NCBI GenBank assembly: GCA_003216415.1
Contig: QCIY01000002.1
Location: 97,075 to 161,074 of the forward strand
Direction: 5' to 3'
Source: Prochlorococcus sp. AG-402-O16
Lineage (GTDB): Bacteria; Cyanobacteriota; Cyanobacteriia; PCC-6307; Cyanobiaceae
DNA: 64,000 bases
Shown here piece by piece: positions 55,903 to 64,000 of this stretch. How positions within the stretch are numbered: position 1 is the stretch's first letter; each line of letters begins with the position of its first letter. The notes beneath the pieces were generated by a model. The model ran no database searches and was not told the DNA's origin. It worked only from the letters and a program-made list of their open reading frames with translations. The translations under genes and the position numbers were made by a program.

Positions 55903-57141
55903 TTACGTTGTATACTCACTATTTATTTCGACATACTTTTTAGAAAGATCACATCCCCAAGCTGTACCTTTCGATTCGCCAGAATTTAGATTAATCATAA
56001 TTTTTACAATATCATCAACTAAATATCTACCTTTCATTCTCGACCTAATATAGTCTGTCACTTTTTGTGGATCATATTTTTTTAACTTGCCCTTTTCCAA
56101 AATCTGAGCATTACCAATATACAAATCAACGTTATTTAAGTTAAATTTAACTCCAGAATTACCTGCAGCAGAAATAATTCTTCCCCAATTAGGATCACAG
56201 CCATGTATCGCAGTTTTTACCAAAGCAGAATTACAGATAGATTTCGCGAGCACAATTGCATCATCAGTATTTTTTGCTCCTTCGACCAAAATTTCTAATA
56301 AACAATTTGCTCCCTCTCCATCCCTGGCAATATTTTTTGCCAAGTTTTGGCATACTATATCAATCCCTTCTTGGATAATTGGAAATAACCTTTTTTCAAC
56401 TTTCTCTCCTGCATTTATGCCAACAAAAGAATCATTTGTGCTTGTCTCTCCATCAACTGATATTGCATTAAAAGATTTTTTAACTGCAATTGCAATCATT
56501 CTGTCCCATTCTTCTTTTTCAATCCCTGCATCACAGGTTAGAAAAGCAAGCATTGTAGCCATGTTGGGGTAAATCATTCCTGAACCTTTTGCAAATCCAG
56601 CTATTTTTATTTTTCTACCTTGAAAAATCGTCTCTATTAAGACTTTTTTCAAAGTCAAATCAGTAGTTAAAATTGCTTCTGCTGCATTTTGAAAATTATT
56701 ACCTTTTAAATCATTAACTAAATTCGGTAAATTTTTTACTAAATCATTTATTTGTATTGGAACACCAATTACACCAGTTGAGCACATTAAAACTTCTTCT
56801 TCTTTTATTCCTAAAAGTTCCGCAATCTTTCCTGTAGCAATTTTAAAATGTTGGATTCCAAGATTTCCTGTACAAGCATTTGCTTGACCAGAATTAATTA
56901 GTATTGCTCGTACAAAACCTGAAGTTGTTTTAATTCTTTCCTCACAAATATCCACACAAGAAGCACGCACTATTGATTGGGTAAACATCCCGCTAAAAAT
57001 GCTTCCTTCTGGAGCAAGTATTAGTGCTAAATCTTTTTTATTAGAAGGTTTTAATCCAGCAGATATCCCAGCAAAAAGAAACCCCTTGGGTGTTACCTTA
57101 CTGTCATCAACTAACGACCAATTGGAATCTAACTGGCTCAA
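55903..57141 (-). CDS. argJ: Bifunctional ornithine acetyltransferase / N-acetylglutamate synthase
   Basis: Recycles the acetyl group in arginine synthesis. It has 412 residues, a self-cleaving Ntn-hydrolase-like enzyme: the nucleophile threonine follows NMA in GMIYPNMATMLAFLTCD. Other landmarks are ILINSGQANACTG (oxyanion region), STGVIGVPI, VDGETSTNDSF and HGCDPNWGRIISAAGNSGV near the end. It starts divergently from coaE. Confidence 0.95.
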   Translation of the reverse strand: MSQLDSNWSLVDDSKVTPKGFLFAGISAGLKPSNKKDLALILAPEGSIFSGMFTQSIVRASCVDICEERIKTTSGFVRAILINSGQANACTGNLGIQHFKIATGKIAELLGIKEEEVLMCSTGVIGVPIQINDLVKNLPNLVNDLKGNNFQNAAEAILTTDLTLKKVLIETIFQGRKIKIAGFAKGSGMIYPNMATMLAFLTCDAGIEKEEWDRMIAIAVKKSFNAISVDGETSTNDSFVGINAGEKVEKRLFPIIQEGIDIVCQNLAKNIARDGEGANCLLEILVEGAKNTDDAIVLAKSICNSALVKTAIHGCDPNWGRIISAAGNSGVKFNLNNVDLYIGNAQILEKGKLKKYDPQKVTDYIRSRMKGRYLVDDIVKIMINLNSGESKGTAWGCDLSKKYVEINSEYTT

Positions 57142-57216
57142 ATTTTTTGGTATTTTAATTCATACTAACTACTCTTTAATACTAAAGAAACACGTAATTA
57201 GATTATTATTAATTAT

Positions 57217-57834
57217 ATGGATATTCTTCAAAAATCAAAAAACAACCTAAGAAGAATTGGTTTAACAGGAGGTATTGCCAGTGGGAAGACAACCATAACT
57301 AATTACATTAGAAAACATAAAAATATTCCAATAATAGATTCAGATAATTTATCAAGAGAATTAATCAAACCAAACACATATGGATATAAGAAAATTTTAG
57401 ATTATTTTGGAAACAAAATTATTGATAATAAGAACAATTCAGAAAGGGTAATAAACAGAAAACTTTTAAGGAAAATTATTTTTGAAAATTCAGAAAGTAA
57501 AGAATGGATTGAAAAACTTCTTCACCCATTAATTAAAGAAAAAATGATAGAAGAATGCAGTCAATACAAAAATTATCAAACTATAGTATTGGTCATTCCA
57601 TTATTATTTGAAGCAAAATTTGAAGATATTTGCACTGAAATATGGTTAGTTAAATGTCCTAAAGAACTACAAAAAAAAAGACTCATCGCAAGAGATAAAA
57701 TTAGCGAAAAAGAAGCATATGACTCTATAAATCTTCAATTAAGTTTTGAAGAAAAAAGAAAATTTTCAGACGTTATTTTAGATAACTCAGATGACCAAAA
57801 TAAATGGATCAAGACAATAAAAGAGCTTCTTTAA
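57217..57834 (+). CDS. coaE: Dephospho-CoA kinase
   Basis: Last step of coenzyme A synthesis; 205 residues. P-loop GLTGGIASGKTT, IIDSDNLSRELI (substrate aspartate), LHPLIKEKM and VIPLLFEAKFEDICTEIWLV, RLIARDKISEKEA lid are all present. Together with coaX in this window it covers two CoA steps. Its stop lies 4 bases from the convergent gatB stop. Confidence 0.94.
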   Translation: MDILQKSKNNLRRIGLTGGIASGKTTITNYIRKHKNIPIIDSDNLSRELIKPNTYGYKKILDYFGNKIIDNKNNSERVINRKLLRKIIFENSESKEWIEKLLHPLIKEKMIEECSQYKNYQTIVLVIPLLFEAKFEDICTEIWLVKCPKELQKKRLIARDKISEKEAYDSINLQLSFEEKRKFSDVILDNSDDQNKWIKTIKELL

Positions 57835-57838
57835 AGCT

Positions 57839-59311
57839 TTAGCTATTCAATTTTTCTGCAAGAAGTTTATTTGCAAGTTTAGGGTCAGCTTTACCTTTTG
57901 TTCTTTTCATTAGTTGACCAACAAAAAAACCAAGCAATTTAGTTTTACCCTTTCTAAATGCTTGCACCTCATTTGGATGTTCATTTATAAGTTCATCAAT
58001 TATTGGTAAAATACTTGAAGAATCAGATATCATAGCCAACCCTTTTTCTTCAACTAATTTTTTAGGAGAAATGTTTTTTTGAATTAGTTCTGGTAAGATT
58101 TCTTTTGCAATTTTTCCACTAATAGTATTTTTTGAAATCATATTAATCATTTCAGCAAGATTTTCAGGACTTAGCTCTAGTTCGCTAAAAGTAAGTTTGT
58201 TTGCTTTCAAATAGCCAACAATATCGCTTGTTACCCAATTGGAAGCTAGTTTGGCTTCAGCACCACTAGCTACTGTTTCTTCAAAAAAGTTTGCCATGTT
58301 AACTTCATCAGAAATTACCCTCGCATCATATGCTGACAAGCCAAATTCACTTACATATTTATTTCTTTTCTTTGAAGGTAATTCCGGTAGTTCTTTAAAC
58401 CATATTTCTTTTTGGGCTTTTGTTATTTCAATTGGTCCTAAGTCAGGATCAGGAAAATATCTATAATCACTACTGCCTTCTTTTAATCTCATACTTTTTG
58501 TTAATTGCTTAGCTTCGTCCCATAACCTTGTTTCTTGGAAAATTTCTCCTCCATTTTCATAAGCTTCTATTTGTCTGGCTATTTCATAATCACAAGCCTT
58601 TTGAATCGCAGAAAATGAATTCATGTTTTTAATTTCCACTTTGGTACCAAAAGGGGCGTTAGGTCCTTTTCTAACTGAAATATTAACATCACATCTCAAT
58701 GAACCCTCCTGCATATTTCCATCTGATACCCCAAGATATCTAACTGTTCTTCTAATCTCAGAAGCATATTCAGATGCCTCTTTACCTGTTCTGATATCCG
58801 GTTTACTTACAATCTCACAAAGTGCTATTCCAGCACGATTATAATCTACTAATGAATACTTAGAACCAGCTAGTCTGTCACTGCCTGAATGAACTAATTT
58901 GCCTGCATCTTCTTCCATATGTAGCCTTTCTATTCCAATTTTTTTAATATAAGGTTCTTTATCCTTTTCTATTATTTCAACCTCTAACCAGCCATTTTCA
59001 GCCAATGGCTCATCAAATTGTGAAATTTGATAATTTTTGGGCAAATCTGGATAAAAATATTGTTTTCTATCAAATTTACAATGCTCTGCAACATTTAAAT
59101 TTAATGCTAAGGAAGTTTTTACGGCATACTCCAGAACAGTCTCATTCAACACTGGAAGAGTTCCTGGTAAACCACATACAACAGGATCTATATGCGTATT
59201 AGGTGCATCACCAAAAGCAGTTGACGCAGATGTAAATATTTTACTTTTCGTATTAAGCTGTACATGAGTTTCCAAACCAATCACAGCTTCCCAAGATTCA
59301 AAATTGTTCAT
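57839..59311 (-). CDS. gatB: Aspartyl/glutamyl-tRNA amidotransferase subunit B
   Basis: Subunit of GatCAB, which amidates Glu-tRNA(Gln) (and Asp-tRNA(Asn) where needed). It has 490 residues. WEAVIGLETHVQL at the start, KQYFYPDLPKNYQISQFDEP, the metal-site region RLHMEEDAGKL and SLVDYNRAGIALCEIVSKPD, MQEGSLRCDVNISV; C-terminal YqeY-like tail domain. The ATG before NNFESWEAV is chosen; an upstream ATG adds 19 hydrophobic residues unlike the family. Confidence 0.96.
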   Translation of the reverse strand: MNNFESWEAVIGLETHVQLNTKSKIFTSASTAFGDAPNTHIDPVVCGLPGTLPVLNETVLEYAVKTSLALNLNVAEHCKFDRKQYFYPDLPKNYQISQFDEPLAENGWLEVEIIEKDKEPYIKKIGIERLHMEEDAGKLVHSGSDRLAGSKYSLVDYNRAGIALCEIVSKPDIRTGKEASEYASEIRRTVRYLGVSDGNMQEGSLRCDVNISVRKGPNAPFGTKVEIKNMNSFSAIQKACDYEIARQIEAYENGGEIFQETRLWDEAKQLTKSMRLKEGSSDYRYFPDPDLGPIEITKAQKEIWFKELPELPSKKRNKYVSEFGLSAYDARVISDEVNMANFFEETVASGAEAKLASNWVTSDIVGYLKANKLTFSELELSPENLAEMINMISKNTISGKIAKEILPELIQKNISPKKLVEEKGLAMISDSSSILPIIDELINEHPNEVQAFRKGKTKLLGFFVGQLMKRTKGKADPKLANKLLAEKLNS

Positions 59312-59390
59312 TATTAAAAGTCTCTTTATTAATATTATTGGATATAAAGGAAAAGAGGACCAAAACACAAATAAAAATATTAAATATTAA

Positions 59391-60500
59391 ATGACTCAAG
59401 AAACAAAAAATTCAATTTTAATTATTGGGGGAGGACTAATAGGTTTATCTATTGCTTATGAATTCTCTAGAAATAATTTCAAAGTTTTAGTTTTAAGCAA
59501 AAACAGAAATGAATCAGCTGGATTTGTTGCTGCAGGAATGTTAGCCTCTCATGCCGAAGGTCTCGAAGATGAATTATTAAAATTTGGCCAAGAAAGTCAA
59601 ACTCTCATTCCACAATGGATAAAAAGTATTGAACAAGATAGTAGTATTAAATGCGGTTTAAAAAAATGTGGAATAGTAGTTCCTTTTAAAAATAAAGAGG
59701 ATCTTGAAGAGTTTCCTACTTATGAATATGGAAAGTATTTAAATCAAAAAGATCTTCAAAAAGAAATTAATGGAATAGCTTCTATTTGGAAACATGGTTT
59801 ACTTTTTGAACAGGATGGTCAGATAGATAACCGAAGAAGACTGATGCGGGCCCTTGAAAGAGCATGCTCCTTGCATGGAGTCGAATTTCAAGAAGGATCA
59901 GAAGTACAGGATTTGTTAGTAGAAAAAAATACAATCACTGGTGCAACAGTTTTATGTGCCACAGGGCAAATAAAAAAAATTAAATGTGAAAAAGCGATTC
60001 TATGCAGCGGTGCTTGGAGTAAAAAAATTTTCAACAAGATTCCAGTCTTTCCTGTAAAGGGACAAATGCTATCAATACAAGGTCCAACAAATTTTTTAAA
60101 GAGAGTTATTTTTGGTCCAAAAACCTATCTAGTTCCTCGTGATGATGGACTTATTATCGTTGGAGCAACAGTAGAAAAAGATTCAAAATTTAATCAGGGA
60201 AATACTCCTAATGGTATAAATCAACTGCAAGAAGGCATTCGCTCTTTATTGCCAGAAGCAATTAATTGGCCACAAATGGAACATTGGTGGGGATTTAGAC
60301 CTTGCACACCAGATTTTAAACCAATACTTGGAAAATCTAGGATTGAAAATCTTTTTTTAGCTACTGGACATTACAGAAATGGAGTTTTATTTTCTGCAAT
60401 AACAAGTAATCTTCTTTTTAAATTAGTTCAAAATTCAAGTCTCAAAAAAATTGAAAAAAGCTTTTTAGAAAAATTTAATTTAGGAAGATTTGAGATTTAA
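59391..60500 (+). CDS. thiO: Glycine oxidase ThiO (FAD-dependent)
   Basis: A 369-residue D-amino-acid-oxidase-family flavoenzyme; oxidises glycine to iminoglycine (dehydroglycine) for the thiazole of thiamine. FAD site LIIGGGLIGLSIAYEFSRNN, AAGMLASHAE, PVKGQMLSIQGP, LVPRDDGLIIVGATVE and the C-terminal ATGHYRNGVLFSAITSNLL are typical of ThiO. Cyanobacteria use ThiO rather than ThiH. No other thiamine gene is in the window. Confidence 0.87.
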   Translation: MTQETKNSILIIGGGLIGLSIAYEFSRNNFKVLVLSKNRNESAGFVAAGMLASHAEGLEDELLKFGQESQTLIPQWIKSIEQDSSIKCGLKKCGIVVPFKNKEDLEEFPTYEYGKYLNQKDLQKEINGIASIWKHGLLFEQDGQIDNRRRLMRALERACSLHGVEFQEGSEVQDLLVEKNTITGATVLCATGQIKKIKCEKAILCSGAWSKKIFNKIPVFPVKGQMLSIQGPTNFLKRVIFGPKTYLVPRDDGLIIVGATVEKDSKFNQGNTPNGINQLQEGIRSLLPEAINWPQMEHWWGFRPCTPDFKPILGKSRIENLFLATGHYRNGVLFSAITSNLLFKLVQNSSLKKIEKSFLEKFNLGRFEI

Positions 60501-60503
60501 ACT

Positions 60504-60962
60504 TTAATTTTCAGATCGCCATTGCGAATCAGAAGTTTCCCACTCACATAATTCCTCTTCGTTAAACCATAGATTAATTTCAAATTTTGCTGTATCTTCT
60601 CCATCAGAACCATGAATAATATTCCTTCCAATATCAATAGCTAGATCTCCTCTAATTGTCCCAGGCTCTGCTTCAAGAGGCTTTGTTGCACCTATTAATT
60701 TTCTAGCACTCAAAATAACTCCTTCGCCTTCCCAAACCATTGCAACAACTGGACCACTTGAAATAAAGTTTACTAAATCTCCAAAAAAAGGTCTTTCTTT
60801 ATGTACACCATAATGATTTTGAGCAAGATCTTTTGAGGGGATTAATTGCTTTAAACCAACTAATTTAAATCCTTTTTTTTCAAATCTACCAATGATCTCA
60901 GCAACATATCCTCTTTGAACTCCATCTGGTTTAATTGCAATAAACGTTTTCTCTTTGGACAT
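60504..60962 (-). CDS. ndk: Nucleoside diphosphate kinase
   Basis: Balances NTP and dNTP pools; 152 residues. [20 protein letters not shown] at the start, [40 protein letters not shown], and the catalytic histidine in [16 protein letters not shown]. Convergent with thiO, 3 bases between stops. Confidence 0.97.
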   Translation of the reverse strand: MSKEKTFIAIKPDGVQRGYVAEIIGRFEKKGFKLVGLKQLIPSKDLAQNHYGVHKERPFFGDLVNFISSGPVVAMVWEGEGVILSARKLIGATKPLEAEPGTIRGDLAIDIGRNIIHGSDGEDTAKFEINLWFNEEELCEWETSDSQWRSEN

Positions 60963-61084
60963 TTAATTAATCATCACTCTATGTATATTCAACTTTTGGG
61001 TGGTAACTTGGCAAGTAATCATTAAAATAAAAAATATTGTTTTGAGTTATTTTCAAAAACTTTTATTAATTACAAAGAAATAAA

Positions 61085-63031
61085 TTGACCAATTTTGAGC
61101 CCAAAAAATTAAAGAAAAATTGGACTATTGAAGATAGTATTTCAACCTACAACATTGACAAATGGGGTGATAAATATTTTTCTATTAATTCCAAAGGAAA
61201 TATATCAGTAAACATAGATAAAAAATCAGAAAAAAAGATTGATCTTTTTAAGCTTGTCAAAGAACTTAAAACTAGAGAAATAAATACACCGTTAATTATA
61301 AGATTTAACGATATCTTGAAAGATCGAATAAATGCATTAAATGAAGCTTTTTTAAAAGCAATAAAAAATTATAAATATAAAAACATTTATCAAGGCGTTT
61401 TTCCTGTCAAATGTAATCAACAGAAAAATGTACTAGAAAAGATAATAGAGTTTGGTAGTCCATGGAATTTTGGTTTAGAAGTAGGAAGTAAATCAGAACT
61501 ATTAATTGGCCTTGCACTTCTTGAGAACCAAAATTCATTACTAATATGCAACGGATATAAAGATAAAAAATATATTGAGATTGCTACTTTGGCAAGAAAA
61601 ATCGGCAAAAATCCAATAATAGTTATTGAACAACGAGATGAAGTTAAAAGAATCATTCAAGCAACTCAGGATCTGAAAGCGACTCCTTTGATAGGAATTA
61701 GAGCAAAGTTATCAAGTAAAAGCAGCGGGAGGTGGAGCAAATCTATTGGAGATAATTCCAAATTTGGATTATCAATCCCAGAAATTATGTCAACAATAAA
61801 AGAACTTAAAGAGGCAAATCTGATAAAAGAAATGAAATTGCTTCATTTTCATATAGGAAGTCAAATAAGTGATATCGCTGTGATCAAAGACGCATTACAA
61901 GAAGCTAGTCAAATTTATGTTGAACTATGCAAACTAGGAGCGCCAATGAAATATATCGACGTAGGGGGAGGATTAGGAATAGATTACGATGGAACTAAAA
62001 CTTCCTCCAACACTTCTACAAATTATTCTCTTCAAAATTATGCTAACGATGTGATTGCAACTATTAAAGATTCATGTGAAATAAATAAGATTGAGCATCC
62101 AACTATAATTTCAGAAAGCGGAAGAGCAATAATTAGTCATTGTTCAGTTTTAATTTTTAATGTATTAGGCACAAGTCATGTAAATTCCAAACTACAAATT
62201 TATGATAAGAAAAATAAATCTTTAATCATTTCAAATCTACTGGAAACTTTCTATGAACTAAATAAACTTAAAAATAAAAAAATAAATTTATCTCAAATAA
62301 TTGAACTATGGAACGATGCAAAAAAGTTTAAAGAAGATTGCTTAGTAGCTTTTAGATTAGGATTTTTAAGTTTAGCAGAACGAGCTTATGCTGAAGAACT
62401 GACCTGGGCTTGCGCAAAAGAGATTGCTAACAACCTGAATAGTGATGAAATCAATCATCCTGATTTATTTGAAATTACAGAAACTCTGGCATCAACTTAT
62501 TATGCAAATTTTTCGATCTTTAAATCTATTCCCGATAGCTGGGCAATCAATCAAATTTTTCCAACATTACCAATACATAGACATTTAGAAGAGCCATTCT
62601 GCAAAGGTAATTTTGCAGATTTAACTTGTGATTCAGATGGAAAACTAAATAGTTTTATTGATAATGGAAAAAGTAAATCATTACTAAATTTACATAAGCC
62701 AGAACAAGATAAAGATTATCTAATTGGAATCTTCATGACTGGAGCTTATCAAGAGGCATTAGGAAACTTACATAATTTATTCGGCAATACAAACGTTGTT
62801 CATATAGATATAAATCAAGATAATTCATATAAAGTCAAAAATATTATCAAAGAGGACAGTAAATCTGAAATTTTACAATTACTGGACTATAGTTCAGCTT
62901 CTTTGGTTGAATCTATAAGAATTAATACTGAATCAGCAATTGATGAAAAGAAATTAACTATAGAAGAAGCAAGAAAATTAATTGATCAAATCGAGATGAG
63001 TCTTAGAAGAAGTAGTTATTTATCAGAATAA
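61085..63031 (+). CDS. speA: Biosynthetic arginine decarboxylase
   Basis: Makes agmatine from arginine, entering polyamine synthesis. It has 648 residues, full length. PLP lysine K109 is in [32 protein letters not shown] and [15 protein letters not shown] line the barrel; [15 protein letters not shown] and [19 protein letters not shown] belong to the C-terminal part of the site. The start is TTG (TNFEPKKL); no better ATG lies upstream. The 3' end overlaps the convergent alaS by 16 bases. Confidence 0.94.
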   Translation: MTNFEPKKLKKNWTIEDSISTYNIDKWGDKYFSINSKGNISVNIDKKSEKKIDLFKLVKELKTREINTPLIIRFNDILKDRINALNEAFLKAIKNYKYKNIYQGVFPVKCNQQKNVLEKIIEFGSPWNFGLEVGSKSELLIGLALLENQNSLLICNGYKDKKYIEIATLARKIGKNPIIVIEQRDEVKRIIQATQDLKATPLIGIRAKLSSKSSGRWSKSIGDNSKFGLSIPEIMSTIKELKEANLIKEMKLLHFHIGSQISDIAVIKDALQEASQIYVELCKLGAPMKYIDVGGGLGIDYDGTKTSSNTSTNYSLQNYANDVIATIKDSCEINKIEHPTIISESGRAIISHCSVLIFNVLGTSHVNSKLQIYDKKNKSLIISNLLETFYELNKLKNKKINLSQIIELWNDAKKFKEDCLVAFRLGFLSLAERAYAEELTWACAKEIANNLNSDEINHPDLFEITETLASTYYANFSIFKSIPDSWAINQIFPTLPIHRHLEEPFCKGNFADLTCDSDGKLNSFIDNGKSKSLLNLHKPEQDKDYLIGIFMTGAYQEALGNLHNLFGNTNVVHIDINQDNSYKVKNIIKEDSKSEILQLLDYSSASLVESIRINTESAIDEKKLTIEEARKLIDQIEMSLRRSSYLSE

Positions 63032-64000
63032 CTTTCTAATTTTTTTTGCAAATGATTTTTTGCATAATCTAGAGCAACATTTAACTTTTTAATATCTTTT
63101 GCACCAGCTTGAGCAAAGTTAGGTTTTCCTCCTCCACCGCCCGAACAAATTCTTGCAATCTCGTTAATTAATTTACCTGCATGCAATCCTATTTTTACTG
63201 CATCATCACCAAAAGAAACTACAAATAACAACTTTTTATTTTCTGGATTTGGTATTCCCCCAAGAATAACTATTGCTTTATCTCCTAAGTTAGAAGTTAA
63301 ATTTAGCGCTGCAGATTGCAAAGAATTTCCATCTAAACCATCAATCTGATTTATTAATATTGAAAAAGAATTTACGATTTCTGAGGATGATTGTAGAGAA
63401 GAATATTTATAATAAGCAATTTCATCTTTCATTTTTTGTATCTCTTTATTCTTATTTATTAGTTCTGCTTGCAAATTATTAACCCTTTCAAAAAGTTGAT
63501 TGTGATTTGCTTTTAACAAATCACTTAGTTTATTTACTAAAGCATTCCTTTCACTGAAATAGTCGAAGGCTGATTGGCCTGATAATGCTTCGATTCTTCT
63601 TATGCCAGCTGAGATTCCTTCCTCACTGATTATTTTAAAACAACCCAATTCAGATGTAGTTCTAACATGTGTTCCACCACATAGTTCCATTGAAACTCCT
63701 GGCACATTAACTACACGTACTTCGTTATCATATTTTTCTCCAAACATAGCTACTGCTCCCTTTTCAAGAGCCTCACTCTTGGACATATTTTTTATCTCTA
63801 AGACATGATTTTCCATAATCCAAGAGTTAACGAGCGACTCAATCTTAGAAATTTGATCTTTAGAAATAGGATTAGAAGAATTAAAGTCAAAGCGCAATTT
63901 ATTAAAAGCTACTAATGAACCTTTTTGACCAACACTTTCATTAACAACTAATTTGAGAGCAGATTGCAATAAATGAGTAGCTGTATGATTTGCAGCAGCC
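63016..64000 (-). CDS. alaS: Alanyl-tRNA synthetase, C-terminal part (continues beyond the window)
   Basis: The C-terminal about 327 residues. The open frame runs to the window edge ([17 protein letters not shown]), so an internal TTG at 63969 is not the start. The editing domain is present with zinc ligands HTATH and CGGTH (in [17 protein letters not shown]). A coiled segment follows and the DHHA1 domain with [16 protein letters not shown] closes the protein. It charges tRNA-Ala and the tmRNA encoded in this window. Confidence 0.96.
   Translation of the reverse strand, partial: AAANHTATHLLQSALKLVVNESVGQKGSLVAFNKLRFDFNSSNPISKDQISKIESLVNSWIMENHVLEIKNMSKSEALEKGAVAMFGEKYDNEVRVVNVPGVSMELCGGTHVRTTSELGCFKIISEEGISAGIRRIEALSGQSAFDYFSERNALVNKLSDLLKANHNQLFERVNNLQAELINKNKEIQKMKDEIAYYKYSSLQSSSEIVNSFSILINQIDGLDGNSLQSAALNLTSNLGDKAIVILGGIPNPENKKLLFVVSFGDDAVKIGLHAGKLINEIARICSGGGGGKPNFAQAGAKDIKKLNVALDYAKNHLQKKLESYSDK

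Noticed and set aside
34996..64000. Genomic island or prophage segment
   Set aside because: Housekeeping genes are continuous and no phage structural, integrase or transposase gene occurs.

Overview
The window is a stretch of chromosome from a picocyanobacterium, almost certainly a high-light-adapted Prochlorococcus. The DNA is very AT-rich, intergenic spaces are short and nearly every base is coding. It carries cyanobacteria-only families (PsbX, Ycf66, a PetL-like peptide, DUF3120, DUF4346, DUF4912, the TIGR03279 radical SAM protein, the TIGR03492 LpxB-like protein) and two high-light-inducible (Hli) genes. It also has a permuted two-piece tmRNA whose tag reads ANKIVSFSRQTAPVAA. I see no insertion sequence, prophage, integrase or CRISPR array. 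This is core genome with a few lineage-specific small-gene patches.

Layout. 1-3.5 kb: end of a riboflavin reductase, a FemAB/GNAT-like protein, DUF4346, a PetL-like peptide, rimO. 3.5-12.3 kb: VKOR-thioredoxin fusion, nadB with DUF3120, radical SAM protein, TolC, inositol-phosphatase family protein, BrkB, zinc-ribbon protein, Hli. 12.3-17.5 kb: small conserved proteins, a Deg/HtrA protease, an ABC-F ATPase, then a patch of four small genes including a Nif11-like protein and a ribbon-helix-helix regulator beside an inverted repeat. 17.5-24.6 kb: SLC13-KtrB-KtrA transport operon, NDH-2-like dehydrogenase, cysH, coaX, peroxiredoxin Q. 24.6-30.2 kb: phosphopantetheinyl transferase, rarA, pgm, DUF4912. 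30.2-35 kb: sufBCDS. 35-43.6 kb: S9 peptidase, def, HIT protein, SbmA/BacA-like ABC transporter, second Hli, ycf66, psbX, YggT, accC. 43.8-50.5 kb: tRNA-Leu, LpxB-like protein, PRC-barrel protein, smc, a LigD-phosphoesterase-like protein. 50.7-55.7 kb: two envelope-stress-like small proteins, a THUMP methyltransferase, the split tmRNA, aldo/keto reductase, an orphan ParA, and a secreted protein made of six 11-residue repeats. 55.9-64 kb: argJ, coaE, gatB, thiO, ndk, speA and the 3' part of alaS.

Together the genes cover cofactor synthesis (NAD, CoA, Fe-S clusters, thiamine, riboflavin), sulfate reduction, fatty-acid initiation, K+ homeostasis, chromosome maintenance and protein quality control. 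The parts least explained by known families are the NPMGxGYxQxH repeat protein with same-strand AATCACA heptamers around it, the small-gene/RHH patch at 16.3-17.4 kb, the A34 tRNA-Leu and the stand-alone LigD-like protein.

No gene-free stretch exceeds 300 bases. The longest (about 284 bases between the DUF4912 gene and the gene before sufB, about 260 before the tRNA, about 200 before argJ) show no RNA gene or ORF I can support.
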